From assembly GCA_007844125.1 (NCBI GenBank), contig CM017559.1, forward strand, positions 30,504,426 through 30,568,425: a stretch of 64,000 nucleotides of DNA, read 5' to 3'. The stretch comes from Sinonovacula constricta. Its lineage: Eukaryota; Mollusca; Bivalvia; Cardiida; Solecurtidae. Each line of letters begins with the position of its first letter. Positions within the stretch are counted from its first letter, which is position 1. The notes beneath the pieces were generated by a model. It had not been told where the DNA came from. It was given only the letters and a program-made list of their open reading frames with translations, and ran no database searches. The position numbers and the translations under genes are program-made. Below, piece after piece: positions 45,593 through 56,730 of this stretch.

Positions 45593-46004
45593 TATACTCA
45601 TTGTATCCCTACAGACTCTAGATAGGTCCGCTGCTAATGTCGCGCTACATTTACCTACATCCCACCTACCTATCCTCACTGCCTGACACACATTTACCAG
45701 CCCGTTACTTCTAGGAGAACTTACACATGTGAATGATATACACACATCACTGTATACAGTTACACACGCTACATGCTGTAGCCATTACACACACTTGACA
45801 CTTACACATTCTCTTATATATATCCTCATTAACACACCTACTTACATACAACACGTGGAAATCATGAAAATCTTGTCGGACGATGTTTATTAGATAATGT
45901 AGACTACATAGAACACATATGTATTGTTTTCGTTTTCGCGTGAGGAGATGATGATATGCCTGGATGGCCGTTATGTTAAACAAGAACAAATGGTACGCAG
46001 GCTG

Positions 46005-46510
46005 TTAAAGTATCTGACAGTTTGGAACAATTTTAGTTTCTCAGTCAACCAGTATATAATTATTGTTACATGAAAAGATCCCGCAAAATGCTGTTTATTG
46101 ATGCCCTACATCTGTAGTAAAAATGAAGTAGAACACCCCACTCATCATTGCAAATATGTATTTCCTATCAGAGCCACGTGCACAAAATAGGCTATTTTTT
46201 AACCATGAAAACCACGTGACCTCCACTTTTGAGATTACATTTTATTATCATCGGGGTAATACGCCCTGACGTCGATATCTATTTTTAGGAGAAATCCACT
46301 TCGTGCTTACTTATAGATTTTGGGAATAATGAACATTTACACTTTTTCACGATTTCTACTCTCAGATAATAAGAGAAAGTATTCAAAATCGTCTTTACTT
46401 AGACTAAAATTATGAGTTTATTCAGATATTAACCCCAAATTCCTCAAAGCAGGTGTGAGATATTGTTACATATATTGGATAAAGGCAAACTGTCGGATAC
46501 ATCCTTTCAA
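46005..46510. mobile_element. MITE-A copy, near full length
   Basis: TTAAAGTATCTGACAGTTTG at the left and AACTGTCGGATACATCC at the right are inverted tips. Internal words GATCCCGCAAAATGCTG, CTGACGTCGATATCTATTTT and TTATAGATTTTGGGAAT are reverse complements of the interior at 9896-10308, so it lies in the opposite orientation. Confidence 0.75.
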
Positions 46511-46612
46511 TCACTGTCGTCTTGTATTTGTCCATTATATTTAATTTCAGTCTGACCTTAACGGGACAGCCGTGACCAAGCAGTGATGGGACAACTCCTA
46601 ACAAGTAACCCC

Positions 46613-47005
46613 CAATCGGAACTCCTCGGGTAATTCCGTCCTCGGGACAATCATCCCTCGGATGTATCTGCTGCAATGATACTTGCTCAAATCACGATCG
46701 TTTTGTTCGCCGAAAGTCGGAAGACTATGCCTAAAATGTAGTTCGCACAAACATAAACAATGGCGTCGTTTGACAGCTGTTTTGTTTCCAGCTCTTTGTA
46801 AATTAAACTTGGATGATTTAAATTTGAAGCACCCGAAAATTGAAGTTTAACTGGCATCGTTCTATAGTAAGCTGTCATCTGAGCTGCCGTCTTTGTTTTG
46901 ACGTCTGTCTCAAAAGATGTCCCATTTAGGGAAATGGCCGAGGTGATCCGACTACCTACATACATCCGAGAGATGATTCGTGAATTATCCGAGGTGTTCC
47001 GATTG
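46613..47005 (-). mobile_element. MITE-B copy 1 (Mutator-like), with short frame
   Basis: The left end CAATCGGAACTCCTCGGG and right end CCTCGG-less mirror CCGAGGTGTTCCGATTG are arms of a ~50-58-bp imperfect terminal inverted repeat; the left arm has about nine extra bases. AAGTAACCC at 46603-46611 and AAGTAACTC at 47006-47014 look like a 9-bp target duplication with one difference, leaving one stray base. A 93-codon minus frame (46687-46965) starts inside the right arm with MYVGSRIT and ends after CANYILGIVFR. Its partner copy is at 61194. Confidence 0.8.
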
Positions 47006-47145
47006 AAGTAACTCTACTAATCAATACAAAAGTCTTCAAAACTATTTTGTGAGAAAAACTAATTGTTACAAAAGCATATCAAAACTGGACTGTGACAAAA
47101 AGCCGTTTCTTACTGTATTGTGTGTTCTATTCTAATTCCAACTGA

Positions 47146-47545
47146 AAACAAGAAAGAGCAAGGATGTGAGACATCCAAGGCGCCGTAAAGAGCATCTCTG
47201 TATACAAGACGATGGCTATCCTCTACATACTCTAATTTTACTGTCGATTGATTACATAAATATTTTTTGAGTAACTATCTGCTACTTTGTATTTTTTCCT
47301 GTTGTCTGCTACATCTGTAATTACAAACTGCATTGCTTACATCGGCATACTTTGTTTCTTTTGTTCAGACCTCGCCAAACGGCTGCAAAATAATTCCTGG
47401 CAAAATAATTCCTGCTACTTTTTAAAATTTCAAGTTAAGATTTATTGTTGCAAGCTACACTGTTAAAGAGCCGGAACACTCGGTTCTTTTCTCTGAAAAG
47501 GGCGTCAAAGAACACCAGCGACATCGTGTTATTGACTGCTACACT
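47146..47545 (-). repeat. Repeat D, arm 1
   Basis: This ~400-bp sequence recurs in inverted orientation at 55668-56046. Shared words include AGCAAGGATGTGAGACATCC (one difference), ACGATGGCTATCCTCTACA, TAACTATCTGCTACTTTGTA, CATACTTTGTTTCTTT and CGTGTTATTGACTGCTACAC. The insert near 47388-47412 duplicates CAAAATAATTCCTG. No coding frame or clear terminal repeats are visible. Confidence 0.8.
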
Positions 47546-48305
47546 ATCGTGCTCATACAAAAGCATTCCATAAGAGGCACCGCTCTCAAGAGCGGCGAGA
47601 ATCATATAAAAATATATGCATATGTTTTACACTTTATGTACAGGTACCTCTAAAATGACGTCGCTCGACCAAGGACTAACGATTATTTGAGGTCTTTCTT
47701 GGCTACTGATACATTAAGTTTCCAAAAAAATATAAGCTGTTTTTACTGACATTAAACCACAATATATGATGCTGTAGTTTTACATGTCTACTTTATGTAC
47801 TTGTTAAGCAGCACGTGTTCAGGTCGGTTATGAAAACTGGAGTGCTGTTTTGACGGGCCCCCGATGCTTGTATAACTAATCATGTGACCCCGCACTGACG
47901 AGAAGTCGCAATAATCTCATTTTGTGCGAGAGTTCAGATGCTCGTAATTATCGTGGTTTGAGTGGACTGTTTCCCTTAGGAACACGCAGCACCGGGGTTC
48001 CGGGGTAGGCACATTATCAACTACATCATGTGGTGTAATGGGCTTCACGGGAGTTCGTTGTATACCATATTGCAGATAATGTATAGATATGGTATCATCA
48101 ATATTAACAGATAATGTCGAATTGTGCAAACTTGATTTTAAAATAAAATTTGAAATCGCATGTAGACACAGTTGGATATGCTTAAAATAGACGTGTACAA
48201 AGTTACGCAAATACATGTAACTAACAAATAATATTGCAAACGTATTTATATCGTATTTATGTATTTTGCTCAAGAGTGTTTTGTTTTTTTTAATTCTCCA
48301 TTGCG
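47546..48305. other. Non-coding DNA
   Basis: A 118-codon minus frame (47917-48273) is within chance expectation and AT-driven. I see no repeat family. Confidence 0.45.
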
Positions 48306-48309
48306 CCTG

Positions 48310-48370
48310 TATGTCTGGGATCTTCTTTATCCAAAAATAAGCTGGACGTCGCCAATATGACCATAATGGG
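48310..48370 (+). mobile_element. SINE-2a 3' fragment
   Basis: AATAAGCTGGACGTCGCCAA and TATGACCATAAT match the SINE-2a 3' body. The head and tail are absent. Confidence 0.65.
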
Positions 48371-48689
48371 ATACAGTGGTAAAATGGAAATTGTCTCCCT
48401 TGTTAGATAATAACCGAGGTATTCCAAACAGTTGGTAGGTCTTTTTTTTAATTCTTGGGCTTCGTCGCCTGTTCTTTTGTAGTTATTGCAATAACATATC
48501 TTACTATTGCATAGATATAAGTTTTAAATCCATTGAAATACTTATAGAGATGTGTTATTTAAATAAGAAAATGGAAGTGTTTGTTGATGGGTGTTAACCC
48601 GGTTATCACAAGAAAGGCAGATAAGTCAACATACACTTCAAAGAGAACACGCATAAAAATAGACAAATGATGTTTTGTTATGATTAGGT

Positions 48690-48924
48690 TTTTGAGATAC
48701 ATCGCAGCGACCAGTTATGATCATTGTAGCAACGTCCAGCTGTTTTGGTGGAGGAAGACCCCAGACAAATGTCTGGGTAGAACCACCGGTGCACCGCCGG
48801 TCAGCTGGAAGACCTTCCCATATTAAGTCCTTCGTCCCGAACGAGACTCGAGCCCACGCGGTGGGAGGCTAAGCAGTCAGAGGAGTTACAAATCGGTGAC
48901 TCTACCACTACGCCAAGGCGCCCC
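48690..48924 (-). mobile_element. SINE-2b copy, full length
   Basis: Reversed SINE-2b in full: TTTTGAGATACATCGCAGCG, AACGTCCAGCTGTTTTGGTG, TGGGTAGAACCACCGGTGCA, GAGACTCGAGCCCACGCGGT and TCGGTGACTCTACCACTACG. It closely matches 29690-29934 and appears relatively young. Confidence 0.85.
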
Positions 48925-49620
48925 TAACACAAATGAAAGGACCTACTTGCATTTAGGGATTTGTCAGCGTAGACTATTCATTAATGTCGCTCATTGAATC
49001 GGTGCAATGAAACAAGAAAACAACAACAACAAACACACACAACAAAAATCAATTCACAAGGACTGTAATCGTTAATGTTTAATGGGACGCAACTAATCTT
49101 GAATAAATACAGATTAAACTAAACATGATTTATACAGTGTCATGTTAACGAATGTGTTCTTTTTTTAGCATATCACGTTACATCTTGAATGTGCCCGTAC
49201 ACGTGGTTTAAGGTGCAGACATACTCGTCTTAAACCGTTTACAATAATAGAGAATAGATTTACACATTAGCTTAAACAATAGTTTTCACATCGTTATTTA
49301 TCTGGCACATAGAGGATCTAATTCTAACGACCAAACACCTAAAAGATACAAAACAGCAATATTGCAGCATCACATGTTGCGAGTTATATGTAACTATATG
49401 GACGCATGTTTTATGAAGATCGACGAAAAAGGGAACAAAGAACATAATTTAACGACATAATAAACACGATTTAGTTAGTAATTTGGATATGGCTGTTGTT
49501 GCGTTTGTATTTCATTTCCAGTCAACGGTCAATATGTAAGCACAAGAATGTAAGTTTGTTATAAATATGAATATGAATAGTACATAGTATTAATTATTAC
49601 TTAATGTCTTAAACTAATTA
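48925..49620. other. AT-rich non-coding DNA
   Basis: It contains an ACAACAACAAACACACAC tract near 49020. No gene is supported. Confidence 0.5.
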
Positions 49621-49624
49621 GTAA

Positions 49625-49900
49625 CGTTTTAACTGTTGTATTTAATCGTTTAATTCCCAAGCAAGCGCAATGGCGCACCGAACTGTTAACCGGTCAACAG
49701 TTTTAACTGTTGCACCCTCTGACGTCGGTTATTTCCGTTAACGCCGTTCGCCACTATTCGGTAAGTGCGATACCTACCGAACGCCGGTGGGTTCAGCGTG
49801 CGGTAGCATAGTAGATTAAGCTTATGGAATTAAATAGGTTTAAAAAAATCTTGTTGCAATAAATATGAAAGTAATGTTAATTTGATTGCATTAGGTAACA
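49625..49900. repeat. Inverted-repeat cluster with AACTGTT words
   Basis: AACTGTT or AACAGTT occurs near 49628, 49681, 49695 and 49705. TTCGGTA and TACCGAA flank AAGTGCGATACC, and the surrounding sequence (CCGTTAACGCCGTTCGCC, CCGAACGCCGGTGGG) is CpG-rich. It adjoins the fold-back element at 49903. Confidence 0.55.
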
Positions 49901-49902
49901 AA

Positions 49903-50070
49903 ACAGTTAACTTATGGGTGTTTGGTGAACAGTAAAAACTGTTGTACCACGGGTATTAGGAAAGACTTTGGAACTGTTGCTATCTAGCCTCTGGCAACAG
50001 TTCTAAAGTCATCGCTGATATTTTGGAACAAAAGCTTTAACTGTCCACCAAACACTCACAAAATAACTGT
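49903..50070. mobile_element. Fold-back element (nested hairpins)
   Basis: Outer arms 49903-49934 and 50039-50070 are inverted repeats with a few mismatches (ACAGTTAACTTATGGGTGTT at the left). Inner arms 49965-49980 and 49994-50009 (ACTTTGGAACTGTTGC) are reverse complements with one mismatch around a 13-nt loop. The whole 168-bp unit can fold on itself. No clear target duplication is visible. Confidence 0.75.
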
Positions 50071-50289
50071 ATACTATAACACTGTTCTAGAGTTCCGCCG
50101 TTTACGCGATCCTTTTGAGCACGAGTGTGAGTTTAGAGGTTGTATTGATTATAATCGTCAAAAAATGAAAAACATCACGTCAGTATAGCCTGTTTATCTC
50201 TGTTTTTAATCTTGACAATATATCAGATACAAAACCTCATTTTATAGTAAGCAAATGCCTTTTTGTAAGAAGTCATTAATAACTGGGAT

Positions 50290-50515
50290 TGTTTTGTTTT
50301 TTTAAAGTTTTAGTTATTTTTTCTTATTTAAACTAAGAAATTTCGTAAAAGTTAGGGTAAAAAAGAGGAGAGAAATTTATTAGGTTAAATTATTAAATTA
50401 ATGAATTTTAAGAAATGTTCTAACATCTAAGGAAATAGTCAAGATTTAAGGAATTTCTTAGCTTAGGTCAGAAGAAAATTACTTAATGAACGTGATCCCA
50501 GATGCACAGATAAAA
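50290..50515. repeat. Palindrome-rich repeat related to 37.8 kb
   Basis: CTTATTTAAACTAAGAAATT, AAGGAATTTCTTAGC and GTGATCCCAGATGCACAG occur in the order seen at 37820-38060. Confidence 0.4.
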
Positions 50516-51303
50516 TCAAATCTAGTCCACAGTGCTGGAAACAGATAAATAAAATTTCATTTGATAGATGTGAGACAGCAAAATTGCAATAAACATACAA
50601 TATAAAGGTTGGCACATGTTCATGTAAAATCATAAGGAAAATGTGGCATCACTAAAACACGATTGTTAATCACTCAATGTTAAAACGCTGTAACTATTTG
50701 ATTGAACAATAAAGCCGCGTTACTACCCACCGCAGTAAACTCGAGCCCAGTGTTATTGGTAACGGTACGACTAAGTCAGAATGGTATATTTGGAACTATT
50801 TTTGGCTGATAGCTACCTCAGCATGGAAAAATATTGACCCCGATCTGTGACAAAGAGTGGAAGTCTTGTTAACAATACGATATATTTACTATTCTCTCAG
50901 GCCTTATATACGTATCTTATCAAAGACAGTTGTAATTTCAATGCACAGTATGTTCATACTAGTTCGAGATACCATAGCTTTATTTGTAATCGGAGTTTAA
51001 AAGCGGGGACGGAAATAATAATTAGGTGGTGAATATAACAAAATTATAAATAACGTATTTTTATAATAGATTGCGGTCTTTTTAAGTTTAAAATAAGGTA
51101 GAAAATATAATTACTTGTTTTGGGAGATGGCAAGTTTATTTACAAGTAGGTTTATCAGCAGAGTTAAAAACCGGAGAGAGAAATACTAAATAAATGGAAA
51201 ATGTAACAAAATTGTACATAATTTTTTGCAGTGATTTTAAGTTTAAAATAGGTTTGAAAAAACCATTTAAATCAAATAAACAAGAAAGAACAATTTATGT
51301 GTA
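50516..51303. other. AT-rich non-coding DNA
   Basis: No supported gene or repeat is visible. Confidence 0.5.
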
Positions 51304-51311
51304 TTTGAGAC

Positions 51312-51593
51312 CAGGGATAGATCCAGAGGAGGTGGGGGTGGTAAGGATTGCATCCCCCGCCCCCAAACACACACACACACGAACCAAGTAAAAGAGTAAA
51401 GTTGTGATATTACATACATGTAAGCTTAAAATATACTAAGCTTTTTAAGTAATTTTTGTCTGTTGACAGCATAGGTCGAAGTTGGGATCAATTACTGTAT
51501 ATATATAGTATTTACTGCGATAAAGTTAGATGGATCTTGATTCATAACTCCACCCGCCCACAGACACACCGACATTTTCTGGATCCGCCCATG
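51312..51593. mobile_element. hAT-like MITE with target duplication
   Basis: The ends CAGGGATAGATCCAG and CTGGATCCGCCCATG are inverted repeats. TTTGAGAC is exactly duplicated at 51304-51311 and 51594-51601, an 8-bp target duplication as in hAT elements. The interior is shared with 43777-44004 and 56731-56912. No transposase is encoded. Confidence 0.85.
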
Positions 51594-51657
51594 TTTGAGA
51601 CTATTCCAGAACTGCCAAAAACGTTGAAATCAGACACTTTGAAACTTTGACACTTTC

Positions 51658-51658
51658 A

Positions 51659-51687
<29 letters not shown>
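51658..51687. repeat. TA dinucleotide run
   Basis: About 14 TA units follow CTTTCAATA. Confidence 0.95.
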
Positions 51688-51689
<2 letters not shown>

Positions 51690-51849
51690 GCTTTACTAAA
51701 GCTAATTAACAAAGTTCTGTTTGTTGTAGAGTTAATGTTGTGAAACAGGAACGAGCATATGGTGTTGACTCTGTATTAGTTTCATATCTAACTGTTAATG
51801 CGGTTGGATTTTGCTCAACAGATAACGCAGGTCTATAAATCTAACGCTA

Positions 51850-52258
51850 TCAAGATCTTTTAATATAAATGCAACTTCATATAAACATCAACCCGATATG
51901 AAGATCAAATAAAGCAATTTCATAGTAAACCAAATTTAAATAAATATCTGATAAGGCAACTTCATATTAAGACGAATCCGATAAAAAGATGAAATTAAAC
52001 AAGTAAAATGTGCATATGATAATATATCACTAAAATATCGTAAAACAACAAATTATAAATGATCGACCCGACAAAACATCGCATCCAATTGTTACGCCGA
52101 TATCAATATCGAATTAGACTACCAGCAACATAAAAAAGACCAAACTGATAGGAATATTATTTGTGGCAACTTTATTTTAAGACAAGTCCTGAGTGAATGT
52201 CAAATGATGCAACTTAATATAAATACCAGCCCCTTATGGAGATCAAATAGTGCAACTT
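51850..52258. repeat. Decayed flank of the 43-bp array
   Basis: Eroded units (GCAACTTCATATTAAGAC, GATGAAATTAAACAAG, CAACTTAATATAAATACC, GGAGATCAAATAGTGCAACT) grade into the ordered array. Similarity to the unit rises toward 52260. Confidence 0.7.
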
Positions 52259-53500
52259 AATATAAAGACCAAGACTGCGTAAAGATCGCGTCAGACAACT
52301 TTATATAAAGACCAAACCTGCATGGAGATCGCGTCAGACAACTTTATATAAAGACCAAACCTGCATGGAGATCACGTCAGACAAGTTATTTTTAGACCAA
52401 ACCTCCATGGAGATCACGTCAGACAACTTAATATAAAGACCAAACCTGCATGGAGATCGCGTCAGACAATTTAATATAAAGACCAAACCTGCATGGAGAT
52501 CGCGTCAGACAACTTAATATAAACACACAACCTGCATGGAGATCACGTCAGACAATTTAATATAAAGACCAAACCTGCATAGAGATCACGTCAGACAACT
52601 TAATATAAAGACACAGCCTGCATGGAGATCGCGTCAGACAACTTAATATAAAGACCAAACCTGCATAGAGATCACGTCAGACAACTTAATATAAAGACAC
52701 AGCCTGCATGGAGATCGCGTCAGACAACTTAATATAAAGACACAACCTGCATGGAGATCGCGTCAGACAACTTAATATAAAGACACAACCTGCATGTAGA
52801 TCACGTCAGACAACTTTATATAAAGACCAAACCTGCATGGAGATCGCGTCAGACAACTTAATATAAAGACCAAACCTGCATGGAGATCACGTCAGACAAC
52901 TTAATATAAAGACACAACCTGCATGTAGATCACGTCAGACAACTTAATATAAAGACCAAACCTGCATGGAGATCACGTCAGACAACTTAATATAAAGACA
53001 CAACCTGCATGTAGATCACGTCAGACAACTTTATATAAAGACCAAACCTGCATGGAGATCGCGTCAGACAACTTAATATAAAGACCAAACCTGCATGTAG
53101 ATCACGTCAGACAACTTTATATAAAGACCAAACCTGCATGGAGATCGCGTCAGACAACTTAATATAAAGACCAAACCTGCATGGAGATCACGTCAGACAA
53201 CTTAATATAAAGACACAACCTGCATGGAGATCGCGTCAGACAACTTAATATAAAGACACAGCCTGCATGTAGATCACGTCAGACAACTTTATATAAAGAC
53301 CAAACCTGCATGGAGATCGCGTCAGACAACTTAATATAAAGAACAAACCTGCATGTAGATCACGTCAGACAACTTAATATAAAGACACAGCCTGCATGGA
53401 GATCACGTCAGACAACTTAATATAAAGAACAAACCTGCATGTAGATCACGTCAGACAAGTTATTTTTAGACCAAACCTCCATGGAGATCACGTCAGACAA
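52259..53500. repeat. 43-bp minisatellite, 29 units
   Basis: CAGACAA recurs 29 times from 52292 to 53494, every 43 bp except two 42-bp units (ending near 52418 and 53500) that share GTTATTTTTAGACC. Units vary at linked sites: GACCAAACC or GACACAACC; CATGGA, CATGTA or CATAGA; GATCACGTCAG (17 units) or GATCGCGTCAG (12 units). TTTATATAAAG units always follow a GTAGATCACG unit (after the first few) and carry GATCGCG, so variants move in blocks. Confidence 0.95.
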
Positions 53501-53650
53501 CTTAATATAAGGACAGAACATGCACTGCGATCAAATAAAGCAACTTAATAAAAATACCTTGTGAATATCAAATGAGGCAATTTTAAAGATCAACCCCATA
53601 TGCATATCAAATTAACATAAAGAAAATTAAGCATAATCTGCCGTTTAGAC
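53501..53650. repeat. Decayed right flank of the 43-bp array
   Basis: CTTAATATAAGGACAGAAC, GCGATCAAATAAAGCAACTT and CATATCAAATTAAC are eroded units. Confidence 0.65.
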
Positions 53651-54404
53651 TCAAATAATTAAACACGCATTAAAGCATTTAAGTTCTTAAAGATTTCTTT
53701 TTAAAGACTACCTTTCTTACTAGAATTAAACTTCACACAAGTTACTACATGTACATGCATATATTTGTATACTCGCTATATATACTTGACATAAACATCT
53801 TTAAATATGCATGTTAACACATTTCCTCGGGAAATGGTTCACATAAGATGTTTTTCAACTTTGCTTTCCGATTATAACAAATCTTGTTACAAAATGCTTC
53901 ATACGTTGTTTATGTAAAAATTTAGTACAAACACGATTTCTAAATATATACATTGTTAAAACGTAAGACTAACAACTTGTGTTTCTTTGTACCTTGTAAC
54001 ATTATTTAAAAACAATTAGTTGTCGCTAATATATTGATAATGACTTGAGTCATATTCCTCTTTCAGAATTAACGCTTAAAGGTAAGATAAAATAAAATTT
54101 GTTTGAAAAAACAACAAACTTTACCGTTTAATTAAGTTTTAACGAACTACCAAATGTAAAATACAGGCGCGATATGAACAACTCATTTACAACAGCAAAC
54201 AGCCGTTAATGTCTTATTGTGTTTCAGTATTGTTTCTGATATAAAAACAACAACTATATGGTAGACAGTGATAATTATTGACTTCTTATGACATCTAAAA
54301 CAGTAAATACATTTTACTTTACACAACGTCAACCATACTTGTCTATTGAATATTAGGAAATGGCATAAAACAATTACGTAGTTTAATTATCAAATTTAAA
54401 AGTA
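53651..54404. other. AT-rich non-coding DNA
   Basis: No supported feature is visible. Confidence 0.5.
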
Positions 54405-54480
54405 TATTCATATCAAAAGCATATGCATATTAAAAGCATATATATATTGAAAGCATATACATATTAAAAGCATATACCTA
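54405..54480. repeat. Short AAAAGCATAT tandem repeat
   Basis: About four units of AAAAGCATATACATATT-type sequence occur at 18-20-bp spacing. Confidence 0.85.
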
Positions 54481-55340
54481 TACTGTTGATAACTACTAAA
54501 ACGTCCATGATCGACAGGTGAAAAAAATCCTGAATAAATGGTCCGTCAGTTCTCTAGAAACTCAATGCACACGGAATCTAATTTTACACTTACAAGTAAC
54601 AATGTCTAATGTTTTGCTAGCTGGTTCTACCCATGAACGTTAGGAACAGAAAAAAGTATTACTTCTTGTGTTATATAGTTCTCAACCACAGATGGAAACA
54701 TGTATACTAATATCGTCAAATGACGACAGTAACACTAAAGCGAGAACATTAACACCTGATCTCTGAGATTGGATGCAAATCACCCCACACGTTCATAGAA
54801 ATCAGAGACCAGCAAATGTTTTTCACACAATTAGTACATCGAAAACTTGCCTGATATAAATTATATCGCTACACACTATGACTCGCCTTTGGTCAACAGA
54901 ATCAACTCACTGTCGATTTTTCAGACCAAATAAATTCAACAAAAACGTCTGGTTTTAATCCAACTATTGTGTTCGATTTTTATCGACTTTCCATACGGGT
55001 TCAACTTTTCAAACACTACCACATGGGCCTGTGTAAACTTGGACTGGCACATTGATTCTAGAAAGATCGTCTTTTATATATCTTTTTTTTTTCTTCAAAA
55101 TGTGTGTCAATGGAAGAAGAGAAAGAGTAGTTACAATAAATAATACTAGACAAATATATTCCTAAATGAACTTCATGAAGTGATCAATGACAGATATAAA
55201 AGGGAGACAATAACCAACAGAAGATGCACACAGACGTATATTGATCTCGATAATATGCTCAGTGAACGATATAAGAGAAAATACTATAAACATTATATGA
55301 GGAATAAACACTTAAAACTTGACCGAGATACACGTGAATC
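54481..55340. other. AT-rich non-coding DNA
   Basis: A short open frame at 55180-55377 runs into the SINE-1 copy; I do not call it. Confidence 0.5.
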
Positions 55341-55562
55341 TGATAGTGCTGCCTGCAATGTGCACAGTATGCCGTGAACACCTGGCATTTTACCATACCC
55401 AGTCACATTATCCGGACACCGTACCAACCAGTCGTGGAACTACACTTATATTTGCTTGAACGTTAGCAAGGGGGCTATACCGCTACCATTTTAACGACTT
55501 CGTTATATCGCGGCCTGGGACCGAACCCGGGGACGCTCTACCGATTGCACTACCAGGTTCGG
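55341..55562 (-). mobile_element. SINE-1 copy, 3'-truncated but with full head
   Basis: Read on minus, the head is CCGAACCTGGTAGTGCAATC then GGTAGAGCGTCC, with B box GGGTTCGGTCCC. The body includes the complement of CCCAGTCACATTATCCGGAC and GCTTGAACGTTAGCAAGGGG. It shows the A-box half that most other SINE-1 copies here have lost; the anticodon-arm region is deleted. Confidence 0.75.
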
Positions 55563-55667
55563 TGTTGTAAAAGGTTCAGACTTTGTATATATCTGCTTGT
55601 TTTAACGCGGCGTACATTTATAGTGTTTGTTTATCAGCGTCATAGGTCATATGATTACTTATTTTTG

Positions 55668-56046
55668 TCACCGCTCTCAATTAGTGTAGCAGTCAATAAC
55701 ACGATGCCCTTTTCCTAGAAAAGAACCGAATGTTCCGGCTTGTTAACAGTGCTTGCAACAATAAATCTTAGCTTGCAATTATAAGAAGTAGCAGGCATAA
55801 ATTCGCAGCAGTTTGGCGAAGGCTTAACGAAAGAAACAAAGTATGCCGGTGTAAGCAATGCAACTTGTAATTACAGATGTAGCAGGCAACAAGGAAGAAT
55901 ACAAGGTAGCAGATAGTTACTCGAAAAATATTTATGTAATGAATCGACAGTGAAATTAGAGTGTGTAGAGGATAGCCATCGTCTTGTTTACAGAGCATGC
56001 TCTTTACGTCGCCTTGGATGTCTCACATCCGTGCTCTTTCTTGTTT
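55668..56046 (+). repeat. Repeat D, arm 2 (inverted to 47146-47545)
   Basis: It opens ACCGCTCTCAATTAGTGTAG and closes GGATGTCTCACATCCGTGCT near 56036, the reverse complement of the start of arm 1. The two arms lie about 8.1 kb apart. Arm 1 has small extra segments that this one lacks. Confidence 0.8.
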
Positions 56047-56111
56047 TATATTATCATGAAGTTGTTTTAATAAATAAAGGATGATAGGACGTCCGGCTGT
56101 GGTTATCTTTT

Positions 56112-56165
56112 AAAGTGGTATTCGACATTGTGCGTTAAAAATACAACTGTAGCAAACCAGTGTCA
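56112..56165. mobile_element. MITE-A tip fragment
   Basis: TTTTAAAGTGGTATTCGACA matches the family tip. The following sequence is not recognisably MITE-A. Confidence 0.4.
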
Positions 56166-56640
56166 GTTAAGATGTTACTGCAGGGTATATAGACTCGTGG
56201 GTTAAGTTTTATCACTTCTAAATGAATTAGATAGTGTACATAATGAGATTGGTCTGATTTTTCAAAATTCATTTTCTTATTTTGGATACGCTGGTGGGAA
56301 GGGGTGTGGTGGGGGTATTTCTGCTAAAATAGGCTTCAAAAAGGGCGTAATATATACGCCGGAATTTTGCAACTGAATTATTGTAATACAAACATTTATA
56401 AATATACATGTATATAAATTGAGTATTATGCAATATATATAACCATTTGAAAAAAACACCAGCCACATATATACATGCAAAATAAATGAAAAAGTGACAA
56501 AACACTGCGACAGAATTAGAGAAAATTCAATGTTTACAAATCTTCATTAACAATTCAATACAAAACTGGTCCACATCATGACTGAAATATATGACACTAG
56601 ACACAGTAGCAAGAAACATGCCCCTAATGACTGTCTATAC

Positions 56641-56730
56641 CCGTCTCTACAATATTCCTTTCTATCAATACGTCATCACAATGGGAGAGTAATTAATAAA
56701 AGGTTAACTCTACCTCGTTCCCTCTGAAAC
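56641..56730. repeat. Direct repeat, left copy
   Basis: CTTTCTATCAATACGTCATC, TAATTAATAAAAGGTTAACT and CTACCTCGTTCCCTCTGAAA recur, with differences, at 56930-57010 on the other side of the hAT-like MITE. Confidence 0.8.

Noticed and set aside
46422..46676. 84-codon minus frame overlapping the MITE-B left arm
   Set aside because: It crosses from MITE-A through unique sequence into the TIR and has no counterpart frame in the second copy.
52259..53500. CRISPR-like array
   Set aside because: Units are contiguous 43-mers without unique spacers and the genome is eukaryotic.
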